Shown piece after piece: positions 1 to 12,592 of a stretch of 64,000 nucleotides of DNA (the stretch's first letter is position 1; each line of letters opens with the position of its first letter). Position numbers and translations under genes: made by a program. The notes under the pieces were generated by a model. The model saw only the letters and a program-made list of their open reading frames with translations. It made no database searches and had not been told where the DNA came from. This stretch comes from Nomia melanderi (Eukaryota > Arthropoda > Insecta > Hymenoptera > Halictidae), in the NCBI RefSeq assembly GCF_051020985.1, contig NC_135000.1:23466784-23530783 (forward strand), read 5' to 3'.

Positions 1-2813
1 TTTAGAAGCATTTGCCCCGGCCACCCACCCCGTCGCCGGTTTCCGGGATGACTTTCCGCCGAAAGCTTCGCCCTCGCGTCTCCCTCCCCGTTCATTTATC
101 GACCCTCTCCCGCGGCCAGGGACGAATTCTATTTCTTAATTGACCCTTTCAACGCTTTTGACCGCCGAGACCGACGCTTTCAGCGCTTTGTCAGCCACGT
201 ATACGCGACACGTCTTCCGCTTTGAAGAAAAATATTAATATTCATGGCCAAACAGGAAATAAAATTCATTCGCTTAACCGATACGGATTCGATAAAGCCA
301 TCAGGCAAAAGGACTCCGAACAATCCTCGTTCAGGCGGTTTTCATTTTATTCCAGAAAAACCCGCGATCCCCCTGTGAATATTCTATAGGGGATTGCTCG
401 TTTGACAGTGAAAAAAATGAATAGACTTTTTGTCGGTATCTTTCTTCTTCTGAAAGCTGTCCTATGATTTGTAGGCTTTGCAAGAAGTAGGACGATCAAA
501 CTAATCGAGACTGCTATTCGTTCCAATCTTACGCATCTTCTTTTCGTTTTATTTTCTTTCATTCTCTTATTTAAAAACGAGCCTCCGACGTTCTCTCGCG
601 GAAGAGAAACTTCCGCTTAACCTTTTCTGCCTTCCCGCGTACCGCGCGTCAGCGGGAACTCCGTTAGAAGGCGATTAGTAGTTTCGTTTAATGATAATGT
701 TTATTTCGTTCCTGAGAGAACGGGAATTTTTCGGCGAGCCGGGGGGGAATTGTTTCGCGGGCGGGCTCCATTTTCTGCTGACGCGCAACAGTTTTCCAAG
801 TTGAATCTCTCCACGCCGCTAAAATTCAACGTAGCTTAATCTTCCTGAGCTCTCTCCTTCGACCCCCTGTTCCCCGGCCGAGCGGTCCGCCGCTCCTTTT
901 TCTTTCTTTCGCTTAACTTTCTCCTGCCTCTTGCTCCTAATGCATTTGATGAGATTACGAGATTTACCGTGATTTAATTAGCGCATAACGCGAATGCCGT
1001 AGAACAAGCATTAGCATAGACTTACGATGATAATGTTACCTAGACTATTATCATACACCGTTTCTTCGCCGATGTTTTCCTACCCACCACGTCCCGCCCC
1101 TACGTTTTCTGGCTTGCGTTATTCCATGGTAACCCCCGTAGGCTTAGCATGCATAATGTATAGCGTAGAACTGTCTCCTATGTGCGTGCTGCTCGTCGGT
1201 CGGATTTTACACAGGTTCCCGCCTTCAGTATCTTCTTCTTCTTCTTCTTCTTCTTTCTCTTCTTCTACCGCGAAGATCAACGTCCTTCACCCAGACATCT
1301 GTCAGTCGACCCGTTTTAATTTAACCTGTTAACCGGGCGGAATTCACTTGTTAAGCGTGTCCGCTAACGTCCTCGACTTCCCTTTTTAATTTATCGGAGA
1401 ATCAACGGATTTCAGTAATACACCGTAGATGCGGATTCTCATTTCCGTGGATTTATTCAATGAAAAACAGAAAAGAATGTTTATATCGCAGACAAAAGAA
1501 TTCTTTACGATGAATACCAAGTGGAAAAGTCATTGCTTCTTAATGTAATACGAAAGATATCGTTATTTATTCATCCTCGATTAAAACCCCGTTAGTTTAC
1601 GTAGCGGAAAAATCGTCCGGTTAAGAGGCTAATGGGGCTAACGACCGTCGAGAAATTTGTTGACGAGCCGCGGTGTACTACATTTGGAAGCGCTTGTATT
1701 TAAAAACGGCGCAAAAAAAAGGAGTCCTCCTCCGGGCAAAAGCGAGGTTGAAAAGATTGTTGGCGACAAGGATCATTGATCCGTGGACGAAAGTGGGCAC
1801 TCGAGGGTAAATTTGAACGGCGCGGTCGGATCGCGTCAAATGGATGAAGAGGACCGAGTGCCCGGGGCTGAAAAGGCGATTCCGGAATAACCAGCGGTTG
1901 TTTATTCGGTTTAATCGATGACGCGAAACGTGCACGCGTCGCTTTAGGAGCCGTACGAATAGATGGAAGCCAATAAATTCCTTGTACCACGCGCACGTCG
2001 GGACGTCTGTCCAGACGACTGAAAAAAAAAACGAGGCGAATGCGTCCGCGCGGAATCAGCTCCTTTCATGTTGTCCGATTTATCATGTTTCCCCGCGGTG
2101 CGTGGAGAACAGAATAAATGACCGTCGAGTACTGACTCTCCGCGTTATCGAAAGTATCGATTGACAAAATTATTTCTCTATCCCCATTCTAGCTGTTAGG
2201 GTCGCTTCTTCCGCCTAAGAGTATCATTTCAAATATTGACTGTACGCGGAAAGGTATTGGTCGTTCGATGCCGGGCTCCTTTTACATCGAACGAAGGAAC
2301 CGGAAGGTGGAGCGGGCAGCCGAAAGATCTAACAGAAATAATCTTGGAATAGCAACCCTGCTTGAACTGTTCCGCCATCTAATTTTTATCTATTCTCGTT
2401 ATTTGTACTCCGACATTCATTCAGGGATTCTTGTAGATTCTCTTAGAAAATTCCGGGACCCGTTAATTCAAAACCGTGCCAACTTTGAAATCTGAAAGCA
2501 CGATTTACTTTCGAACTCCTTATCGAAATCTACCGATTCGGTAGCAGCGTAAAAAAGCTGAAGGATCCAAACGCTAAATGTAGAAACTCAAGGAACCCGT
2601 TCGCACCTTTCGAAGTGACCCAAACCGATCGTCTATCTGTCCGAAGCCAACGAAGGGAAACAAGAGAAATCGAAAATCGCGACACCTTAGAGAGTTTCCA
2701 ATATCGAGCGAAAGAAGCCAAGGTGAACCGCGTCGGCAAAGAAACCTCACACGGTCTCCGGAATTCGGGGGCCCGTTTCGAAACGCGAATCATCAAACGA
2801 ACCGACCCTCCAG
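1..2813. other. Non-coding stretch upstream of first recognised nolo exon
   Basis: No exon of a recognisable protein was found here. It is GC-richer than most of the window. The first nolo exon inside the window begins at an acceptor with a partial codon, so this stretch is most likely the preceding nolo intron. A CTT/CTTT simple repeat lies at about 1231-1266. Short ORFs on both strands look like chance open frames in GC-rich DNA. Confidence 0.6.
1231..1266. repeat. (CTT)n microsatellite
   Basis: About twelve CTT-type units, interrupted by one CTTT and one CTCT step. Simple-sequence repeat in presumed intron DNA. Confidence 0.85.
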
Positions 2814-5800
2814 GTTCATCGCCGACGACTGGTCGCCGTGCAGCGTCACCTGCGGCGAGGGGATCAGGCATCGCGAGGTCCGTTGCAAGATATTCCTCGA
2901 GTTCAGCCGGACCGTTGCCGATCTTCCGGATCGCCAGTGCTCTGGCCCGAAGCCGGTCGAGACGGAGAAATGCGTGATGGAGCCGTGCGGAATGATCGAG
3001 AACAGCCTGTCCTACGGAATCGACGCGGTTGGCGACAGCGGATACGCTGAGCCCAGCTTGACGGACACCTACAGATCGTCGGCTGGCAGTTCCAGCGGAA
3101 GCGGCTACGATTCTGGGATCAAGGTGGCGCCCGGAAGCGACGTACAGACTACTTACTCGTGGAAGGAAGCTGGCTACACACCTTGCAGTGCTACTTGCTT
3201 GGGAGGTGAGGAATGGGATCGAACGTTATTTGAACGTCGAGGGTTAATTATAGCTTACACATTTAGAAATTTGTAGTTTATAATGTATAAACTCTTGATT
3301 TTAATGACATTGGACGACTTATATGTGATTCTTTATGTTATTGAGTCAAGTCATGAAACATTGAATGTTCATTGTCTACTAAAAACAGCAGAAACGATAC
3401 GAATGTATGACTGTGTTTCGAGGGTAATAGGTATTTAGAGTTGGCCCGCCACGTCCATGCCGAGCTTTTCAAGCTTCAGTACACAACGGCAAGAGGACTC
3501 GGCCTCACGCTTCCCCCTGATCCTTCCAAGAAACGTAATAGTCGAGCCTCCGCGTCCCCAGAATTCGGTAAACACACAAAAACCGCAGCCGCGCAGAAAT
3601 GAAATCCAAAGCCAGCGTTGGTTAGATCTCACTCCCTCGCATTCTTTACCGTCTGCTTTCTTCCTTGCGCGGATCGGCCAGTAACAACAACTGTTGTTCT
3701 GCAGCTATTGCCGCGAGTATCCTAAGTAAAAGAGTTCCCTTGGCCCTGTGCACTTTCAGCTTGGCAGAGCTCGGCATGGGCGTGGCGGGCCAACTCTATT
3801 TCGGACGGGTAACAGATTAAGATTAAAGACTAAAATACTTTCCACTAATGTACGCATACTTAATGGAGGAATTAATTGGAGAGAACGTTAAGTATTCGGA
3901 GCACTTACGGAAATAGGCGACATTTGATCGGCTTCATAGGTGCTCCTCGTAATTCTTATTCTTTACGATAACCGATCTCGGCGTTCGTGACTTTCAATAC
4001 GATTATCTATTTCCGGTAGTAATCATTAAAGTTCTATAAACTGCACTCAGTTCGGCGATAATCAGCTGGGAACATAAGTCAGGGCATTACCGGGAATCAG
4101 ATCCGCGAGGATTAACGGAACGAATCTGGGGTTCGTTTCGCGGAGAGCGTTTAATTATCCGAGATAATTCGATGCTATTGTGCAATTACCAGCGCTTACC
4201 GGCGATCAGGTTGCGCCGAATCGATATGTTAAACGTCTGCGCCGACTTATTCATCACAGGGATGAATAAATCCAATGCCGATCTGATTGCGAATCTACGT
4301 TACAGTGGTCCTTCTGATGTTCCAGGTGTGCAAGATCTGATAATAAATTGCGTGCGCGACGACACAGGTAAAACCGTGATGCCTCTGCTGTGCACGACGG
4401 AGACCAAACCGGAAGCGAGGATAAGAGTCTGCAACGATCATCCATGTCCACCGAGGTAAAGCGTAAAACTACAATCGACTCGATCGTTTACAACAGACGC
4501 AGTTAATCCGCTGCTTTGATCAATAAGCCAGATCAGCTTGTATAAAGTACAATCGTATTCTATCGTAAGATTCTATTTCGACGTTTCTGAATAGCTTCCA
4601 ACTTCGATTTATTAAAGTGATTATGATCGCTGTTACTCTAAAATTTACGATGGGTGGAATAGAATCCGTTCGACATAATTGTTCACGGAAATTACAGTCT
4701 CGTCCTCGGTCACAGTTCTATCTATTGCCGTTAATCGTTGTAGAAACTGACGCGTTTCGGGCGGTGTTACACGCAGGAATTTGATCGTTGCAATTAATTG
4801 TCGCCCGCAGATGGAATTTAAGCGAATTCTCGCCGTGCATGAGTCCGTGCGGCATCGGTATACAGATACGGAACGTCACCTGCATACACGAAGTGACGCG
4901 CGGATCCACAGGTAAGACAGTCCCCGTGCCGAACAAGATGTGCCCGCAACCACCGCCAGCCGACAGACGATACTGCAACGTGTGGGATTGCCCCGTTAAA
5001 TGGACCGTCGACAAATGGGGCAAGGTAATTTCTTTCTATTTCTTTCGATAACTATATTATTCATGTCGTGCGATCGTCTTCGGTTTCATCGCAATTTAAA
5101 AAGATACAGGGTAAAATATTGAAAGTGGATATAATTAAGAATAGTGAAAAGACATCGGAAAGATAGCGAAATACCCTAAGGAAAATTAAAGCGTACCTTT
5201 TTGAGCTGTTACTCGTGCACAAGAGTCTCGCGTCAGCGAAATCATTTTTCCGGAAACCATAATATCACGACTGGATAATCTATGAATGAGAATCATTATG
5301 TGATTAAATGCACACTGCATGCTTCGCTTGCATAAAACTATTTCACTTACCTACGCCTGTATTACGTCTTTAGCTGTTCGCGTCATTCGCCACCTAGTTT
5401 GTTGTACTTTAAAGAGAGTTCGTATTCGCGAGAGTTCTATTTGAACTAGTCTGTAAACTATGCAAACTATTGGTTAAAAGGATAGAGTATTGTTCTTCTA
5501 CAGTATTCATTCATGAAGGTTCATTGTTTTCTTGCGACGTTTAAAATTTAACCGTTTGCACTTGGGAGGTGACTCTCAGTCACTACTAGATTTGACACAT
5601 GAAAACTATAAAATCTGATATTTAATATTGAACTTTGTTTAATGCCTTGATTCGTGAAATATTGGAATAAAATAGCTTTGTTCCTTGATGTACTTGTGAC
5701 TTCCCTTCAAGTCAGTTTCAAAGAATATCGTCTTCGCCTCGTCAAAAAATGTTAAATATTTCTAATAAGAAACTTCCGAGTGCAAAGGGTTAAGTAGTAA

Positions 5801-8800
5801 TTGAAGAAAGCAAAAAGATGTTAGTGGTAAGGAAAAGTGTCGTTTTTCAGTGCTCGAAGACTTGCGGCGGAGGCGTGATGAGACGCAAAGTGACCTGCGA
5901 CCAGATAATGGCTCAAGGGCGTCAGCAAAGTCGAGAGGAACGCGAGTGCCCGGCGCAGAAGCCCTCCACGGAGAAGCCGTGCAACACCAGAGCTTGCCAC
6001 GACATAGACGCTGGTTCCTTGCCGATCATTTCCAGCCTGAACACGACATACAATCAGACCGAACTGAACGCGAAAGTGGATCTGAAGATCGGCGGTATCG
6101 CGAAGGTGTTTCAAGGCACACCTTTCATCAAGATCCGTTGTCCCGTTAGGAAATTCGACAAGTCAGTTTCTCTACTTATCTTTCTAGAATCAGTATTATT
6201 TCCGTTGCTCTTTTTCATCAAAATGGAAATATTTACAGGACACGAATCATATGGACCAAGGACAACAAGGAATTAAGGAAATCGAGGAAGTACAAAATCA
6301 GCAGGAAAGGAGCGTTGAAGATAAACGACATCACAGCTTCCGATTCCGGAGTATACGCGTGCATAGGTATTTCTGATCGACAGTGTCTTTTATCGAAGAG
6401 AAAAGAGAAAGCGGAGTAAGAAACTGACTTTCGTTTCAGCTGGAAATTCGCACGCGGAGACGCAGCTCATCATAAAATTTCGTTCGAAGGAGCAGATAAG
6501 CAGCGAGGAATATCTACGACTGAGTAATTCCGTCCATCTTCAACGAAACGCGAACTTGGACTCGGCGCCGGCGAATTCGGGGGAGAGTATGTATACCGGT
6601 CATGCAGGTAAATAACTTCAGCGTTAAGAACACAGATCTCGACCTGATAGGATAGATGAATCGTTTGGATCTTATTTCATTTACCAACGAGCATCGCGCG
6701 ATCAGAAGTGAATGTCGTGAAACCGATGCCGCCGCGAATTACGGGAACAGTAAATTTAGATTGGCCGTTAAGATTTTTCGTTGATTTCCAGCAGCCGCCT
6801 ACGGGAACCGTTTTGTCCCAATCGACAGCGAGGATCTCAGTCACGAACGAGCGTTTCCCAGCAAACCGACAAGGAAACCGAATCAGAGGAGACAGAAAAC
6901 CAGTCCCACGCCACCAGACTCTACGGACTTGCACCGGGAACAGACCGTAACTTCGCAGAATCAGGTAAGAACGCGTGACGAAGGATCCAACTAACCCCTT
7001 GCGCGATTTAATCCGCTCGTCTCTTATTACGAGAACTTCGATAGGGGGATTGAACTAATCTTTTTTCTCGACGATTCTTTATTTGTTCTGCTACCTATAT
7101 TTCTGGACTTACTTTATACGACGTCGGGTATTTAATATGCCAGCCTGGATACCACGAATCCGTGGAATCGACTGCGTCGTCAAGTGCCTCTACGCTCGTA
7201 CCGCACTTAACTTATTTTATATCGAGCCTGAAGGTGAGAGCTTCTGGATTATTGTACAGACCGAAATAACCACTGAAGGATCATCTGCTTACAATATTAA
7301 TTCCCGATCATTCCCGAATCCTCTCTTCTCTACATCGATATTTATATATTTCTCATTTAGAAGAATGTAACGACACCTTCTGCAACATTAATTACAAAAG
7401 AAGATGTAATGATTTTAAAAATAAATAGAGCTATTCTTTAATTATTCATTTTCCAACAGGAATATTGGCCGTTCCAAAGTGAGTCGGTCGGCAGATCCCA
7501 CAGAACGGCCCCGGTGGCATTCATCGACGACACGCGAAGGGAAACCGTGGCAACGAAACGCACCATGTCGGAGAAGTCTGGAGGTGTAAAGTATCGGAAC
7601 GTAGAGGAGAACCTGGACACGCTGTACCGTAATACCGCCATTCCGGACGAGACGTTTGGACCTGACGAGGAGAGGATATTCATCGACGTTGATCCCTACG
7701 ATCTCGACGATTCCATGTTCGGGTTACAGCACAGCAACCCGGTGAAGATTACACCTGTTGCGAGCAAAGACGGCCCGCCGACGTCCACCGCATCCGACAC
7801 CGACTACGTCGAGGAATCTCTCAAGAACGTGAAGAGACAATGGCAAAATCCACCTGAAGACAGAAGGCACTGGAACGCGACGCCTAAGGAGCAGAGTAAA
7901 GACGCCACGAGCGTGGCTACCACCTCCGACGATATCGGTTTAGAGATGTATTATATTCCAGACTCGAGCACGAAGCGCAGCGCAGTAGCTTCGCAGAGGA
8001 AAAGCGCCGATCGAAGAAACCAGCACGACGGTCTCGAAATCGATCACGTTTACTCCACGATGTCGCTCAAGGAATTGGAGGAGCCCCGGAAGAAACCAGA
8101 TAGCAGCAAAGGGAAACCAGAGATTCTGAATAGGACGGGGGATGACGCAGAGGAACTCGAAGAGGAGATGAAGAAACGGAAGGTTTACGTGAAGAACGAT
8201 ACGGTCGACGATAGTCTCCCTCGAACAAGTACCAGGGACCCGGAGGAAGATCTGTTGTCTTTGTCCGAAGATAGCCGCTTCAGTGACACGGAAAAGGAAG
8301 AGGAGGAAAAAGATGTACCACCGAACACTGAAAATCGTGAAGATTCGTCCGAAGATGCGACCGATCTTCAAGAACGCTCTAAGGAAGAAGAAGAGAAGAA
8401 GAACAAGTCGTTGGAAGTTGCTGGATCAAACGCTACCGCGGATGCTTCGATCGCGTCGCTTACTATTTTAGGTAGGAAAATTATTGTTGTAGTTATAATT
8501 GAAATTATTCTGACGATCCCGAAAACGTGCAGATACGTCGGATGACTTGGTGTTCGAGTGGGTGACGACGGATTGGTCCAAGTGCTCTCAGACTTGCGGT
8601 GGAAGTGGGTTTCAGGTAATTAGTAATGTCTACGCTGTTTCTTCGGTTTAACATTGTAAATGATCTGTTAGAATTAATTTGAGTAATTCGGTTTGTTACA
8701 TGAAGATGCGCGGAGCACAGTGCACGGTACGATCGGCGAAGCCGATTGGAAATTCGACCCGCACTCCGCCGAGGACGGTGATAGGAGCGAAACTGTGCGA

Positions 8801-9685
8801 AGACGCGGGGCATCCGATGCCCCAGAAAGTGAGAGCGTGCGGATTCGGTAAGTGTCCTCTGTGGCACACAACCGAATGGACACCCTGCGAGACGTCCAGG
8901 TGCTTCAACTGGAAAACCGCGATGCAGAGACGCGATGTTACCTGTCATTTGTTCGATGATACTGAAAACGACCAACAAAATATCACTCTACTGGATCCCA
9001 ACAAGTGCGACGAAACCACTAGACCTTTACAGAGGCAGGAGTGCTACAACGACGCTTGCAAAGGTGTCTGGAGGGTTGGCGAATGGTCCGAAGTATGTTC
9101 TTCAAGATTTTCGATTATAAATTTATGTGATGAAATTCTACAAGACATTTCAGGATGAAAGCAGTAGTATTTTAAAATACCTAGATATATTTCTGTCTGC
9201 TATTCGGAAACAAAGAGTAAAATAGGATTCAAAATCCAAAATATTTCCGCTAATTATTGTTTATTAATATGTTTAGTACATATTTTTACATAACCCTAAA
9301 ATATAACGAACCCCATAGTGCACAGCGTCATGCGAAGAAGATGGCATCAAATACAGAATCCTACAGTGTGTTTGGTTTGGGACGAAAAAACCAGCTGGCA
9401 ACGCGTGCAGAGACATTCCACGACCGCCTGTCATGAAAACGTGTAGAGGTCCGATGTGCCCTCAGACACCTGGTGAGATAATTTCTATTCTTCGACGATT
9501 ACAAAATACAACTAGATCTAAAAGAGTGCATTATTAAACTGTGCATCAAAAATTTCATTTAAAACGATTCTAAAAATGTTCCAGACGACTGCAAAGACCG
9601 CTCGCAGCTGTGTAGCACGGTGAAAACGATGAACATGTGCAGGGTGCCGCTTTACCAGAAGCAGTGCTGTCAGTCATGTCGCTAG
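2814..9685 (+). CDS. nolo: ADAMTS-like extracellular matrix protein (Punctin/MADD-4 type), 5' end outside window
   Basis: Secreted matrix protein without protease domain; orthologue group of ADAMTSL1/3, Drosophila nolo and worm MADD-4 (synapse and muscle-arm organiser). Exons: 2814-3205, 4326-4455, 4811-5024, 5851-6161, 6239-6366, 6440-6607, 6792-6964, 7460-8471, 8533-8615, 8706-9092, 9319-9472, 9585-9685; all phases join. About 1083 residues are visible. Domain order: four TSP1 modules (CSVTCGEG, CSATCLGG, CMSPCGIG, CSKTCGGG), one I-set Ig domain (IRCPV...IIWTKD...SGVYACI), a long acidic low-complexity linker in the 7460-8471 exon, three more TSP1 modules (CSQTCGG, CETSRC, CTASCEE), then a PLAC domain with closely spaced Cys ending QCCQSCR-stop. 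WxxW-type Trp spacing in the TSP1 modules suggests C-mannosylation. Signal peptide and any earlier modules lie upstream of base 1. The first exon needs two bases from an upstream exon, so the gene is cut by the window edge. Confidence 0.88.
3438..3796. mobile_element. MITE with long terminal inverted repeats, TA target duplication
   Basis: The left end starts GAGTTGGCCCGCCACG and continues through CCATGCCGAGCT; the right end is its near-perfect inverted copy (one mismatch in the first 30 bases), with weaker pairing for roughly 15 more. TA flanks both ends. It lies in the nolo intron between exons 2814-3205 and 4326-4455. At 359 bp and without a transposase frame it is a non-autonomous element; TA duplication points to the Tc1/mariner superfamily, though the family is not recognised. 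Confidence 0.75.
5552..5789. mobile_element. piggyBac-like MITE, copy 1
   Basis: 238 bp bounded by TTAA on both sides. Left end CCGTTTGCACTTGGGAG, right end in reverse CCCTTTGCACTCGGAAG: a 17-bp terminal inverted repeat with three mismatches. TTAA duplication is the hallmark of piggyBac elements. No coding capacity. It sits in a nolo intron. A second, more decayed copy lies at about 50331-50580. Confidence 0.75.
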
Positions 9686-12592
9686 GAAATTGTTGTTGTA
9701 ACGAAAGAAAAACATTAGGTCGAAATTGATACGGCGAGAGAGAAGCGCGCGTGAGATGCATAGTTGAGAGAGCAAGGTCCGAGGATTACAGTCGCGACGC
9801 TCGTCGATACTCTACACTCTACGTGTTTGTCGAAAGGATGCGAGAATCGAGGGTGATAGAGAGAAAGAACGAGGGGGGATAAATCAGCCTCGTATCGAGC
9901 GTTCCAATCTGCGAACACGTTCGTCGGTGCGCCGCCACGATATGTAAGAGTTATTCAAGAGTTCGACCAAAATTACTTCCGCTGGTAATTGTCCCCCTCC
10001 CTCCTCCTCCGCCACCGCCATCCCCGAGAGAAACTTACCCTTCTCGCTTCCCTCGCATTTCGCAACCTCGAAACGAATGTATTCGAACGCCGGATTCTTA
10101 CCAGCCCAATAAGAATCCGATTCCTAATTGTGTGCTAATTAAAGCTATAATTTTTGAACGTGTGTAACGCGTTAGTTTGGCACCGATCCTAATTGCGCAC
10201 GCTCACGCTCCCTTCCGCGGTGGGGAAGGGACGAGGGAAGAGCCTGGCATTCGTCCAAAAAAGAGAGAATACAAAGTTGAGAAAATTATTATTGTTGAAG
10301 TTCGGATAAGAACGGGAATAGACGGAGAACGTAATTGTACGGTGGAAAAGGGTCGCGGGCGCACGTGGTAGATCGCGACGCGTTCCCGTGGTTCGATAGA
10401 CGAGCTTCGAGGGCCATTCAACGTTCAGACGAGACTGTTAACGGGGCGCCGGGGTGAACGGAACAGTGTATTCTGGATCACGGTAACGAATCAGCACAAA
10501 AAAAAAAAAAAGAAAACGATAATGAAATTTCCATTCTTCGAGGCTTTATTTTTTTACGTACTCTCCGACAACGCACCGATCTTCGATCATCACTCGGCTC
10601 AGTTCCGTGAACGCGTGACGGAATCATTTAATCGAAGACTGAGACTACACTGCACGCTTCTATCTGGGCATCGCCGAGCGTCACAAGCAGAGATAGGCAA
10701 TGTTTTTATGCACGTCGGGAAATAATTTTGAATCACCTATTAAAACTTGTCGTCTACTAGCCATTGAATAATCGTAAGACCTTTGTTTAATAAACACTAT
10801 ATCGAGTCGTTCCATAAATTCGTAACAAAGTTTCCTTGTATGTTGTTCAACGTTGACGGATACCATTGAATTTTAAATGAATAATTTTTTTTAAGTATAC
10901 AGTCACACATAAACAGCCAGAATGCTTTACCGCTGCGTCAACGTGTTCCCGGTTCACAGTAGAATGATTGATAATAATTTTCATACATGCATCTGTAAAC
11001 AGAAGATTTATGTGAATTTGTGGGACGACGTAACGGTATTTCAATTGGCAGGTATCTTCGTGTAATGATTTAATTGAATCATATCAGGACGAAACACTTC
11101 GACTATCGTTCGAATGAAATTGTGCCCATCTCTGGTGTCGAGAACCAATTTTTCCGTTCCCTCTCCCGAAGTCTTCGCACATTCCGCGCATACCGTACAA
11201 CTTTGTTACTTTGTTACGTTTCCTCGGAATATATGTATTTACTTATGATATGTAAATCTATATATCTATATATCTGTATTTATTGCGACGTTATCTCTGA
11301 TTTTAACGACACGCGATTTATGATAGGAGTTTATCAATCAGCCGAACGACAAATGTTAAGTTGAAACAAAACGATAAGAGTTATCGAAGTTACTAACGAC
11401 ATAAGTTATAAAAAAGTGAATTATTATGCGTGTACGGGCGCCCGAACGGGCGCGCGTAGGCCGATAGATTCTAAGCAATAAAATATATAGGTACTGTAAT
11501 ATACTATTTTGTTAATAACCTCTGGCGAAAATTCGTTAACATGACGTTCCATTGTTAATCGAGTACCGCTGAAAAGGGTTTGCGTGCCTCTGATTACAGA
11601 AAAAAAAAATGCTGAAAAAAGATCGACCGTTGACCAGCGGCCGCATTTCTTTTTATTCATAGAAATCTGATTCTTGTTAAATGTTTTCGTTTCGTTTGCG
11701 ATTGATAAGAATATTTGAACAAGCATACTACGTCTGTATGTGTGTATGTATGTATGTATGTGCGCGTTACCATTTCCCTTGACCATAACAATTTCAGTTA
11801 CCTTATTCTCGGTTCTACGATACTGTGAACAGATTTTCGCTATCAACGAATTTGCCTCAAACACAGCTAGACAGTTTGCCAAAACAAGCTGATATAAATG
11901 AAACGAGATATAAATAAATTAGTATATTATTGAAATCGAAATAAAGAAAGAAAGAAAAAAAAAATATATATATATATACATATATATATATTACAAGCTA
12001 CATAAAAATAAGACGAGGGCGCACGCGGATATGAAAGAAAACAAAAGATAAATGACTTCTACACCTTAAAGCGCAGGTATGTGTGTAATTATAAAGGATC
12101 GAAATATATTGTCCTACGGTAATATTCAACAGCAAATTCTGTACATTATCGATCTACCTTCCGACGGACGTTTCACTCGGGTACTTAAGTGACTGTTATT
12201 CGATCCAAGCTAAATCGCAACGGTGTTACTTTAATTGTCGTCTGCCAGTACCACACGAACTCCCCTACCCCGGCGAAATGATTTTCGATACCTGCATTTT
12301 TGTATATACCACGACCTAGTTATGTAAAGTGATTCCACACTATTATACGAAGAGCATTATTGTTCAGTATCTATGTAAATATGTAACTGCCTAAATACGA
12401 ATAAAACCAGAGGATATATCACTGCACAGTACCTTAATTAATAATTGATCGGATCTATATTTATTGCTCTTGATTAATTGACAACGATGGTAAAGTGGTA
12501 TTAATAATTGACCATATTAAACTCTAAACCTACGTATAAGCAATATAAAATGATCAAAATTGTTAACAGAATCATGGCAGAAGTTTCTCCCA
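9686..12592. other. 3' UTR of nolo and convergent intergenic DNA
   Basis: No coding gene supported. This probably holds the nolo 3' UTR; candidate AATAAA signals occur near 11940 and 12402. It includes a TGTA repeat (about 11735-11762) and an A-rich/TA repeat (about 11941-11991). The minus-strand 152-codon frame over 11424-11882 runs through the microsatellite and has no family resemblance. Confidence 0.6.
11941..11991. repeat. A-rich then (TA)n microsatellite
   Basis: AAAG units, poly-A and TA dinucleotides in succession. Simple sequence. Confidence 0.8.

Noticed and set aside
6708..6950. Plus-strand ORF over the nolo Ig-downstream region, and a possible 42-nt intron inside it
   Set aside because: Its frame ends at a stop before the 6964 donor. 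Joining 6607 directly to the strong acceptor at 6792 keeps phase and gives an open frame to the next exon; a 42-nt intron would also be unusually short.
10522..10725. 67-codon ORF after a poly-A run, considered as a processed retrocopy
   Set aside because: The A-tract lies before the ORF rather than after it, no target-site duplication was seen, and the peptide resembles nothing known.
11424..11882. 152-codon minus-strand ORF
   Set aside because: Runs through a TGTA microsatellite (repeated HTYIHTY), has no family resemblance, and lies in the likely nolo 3' UTR.
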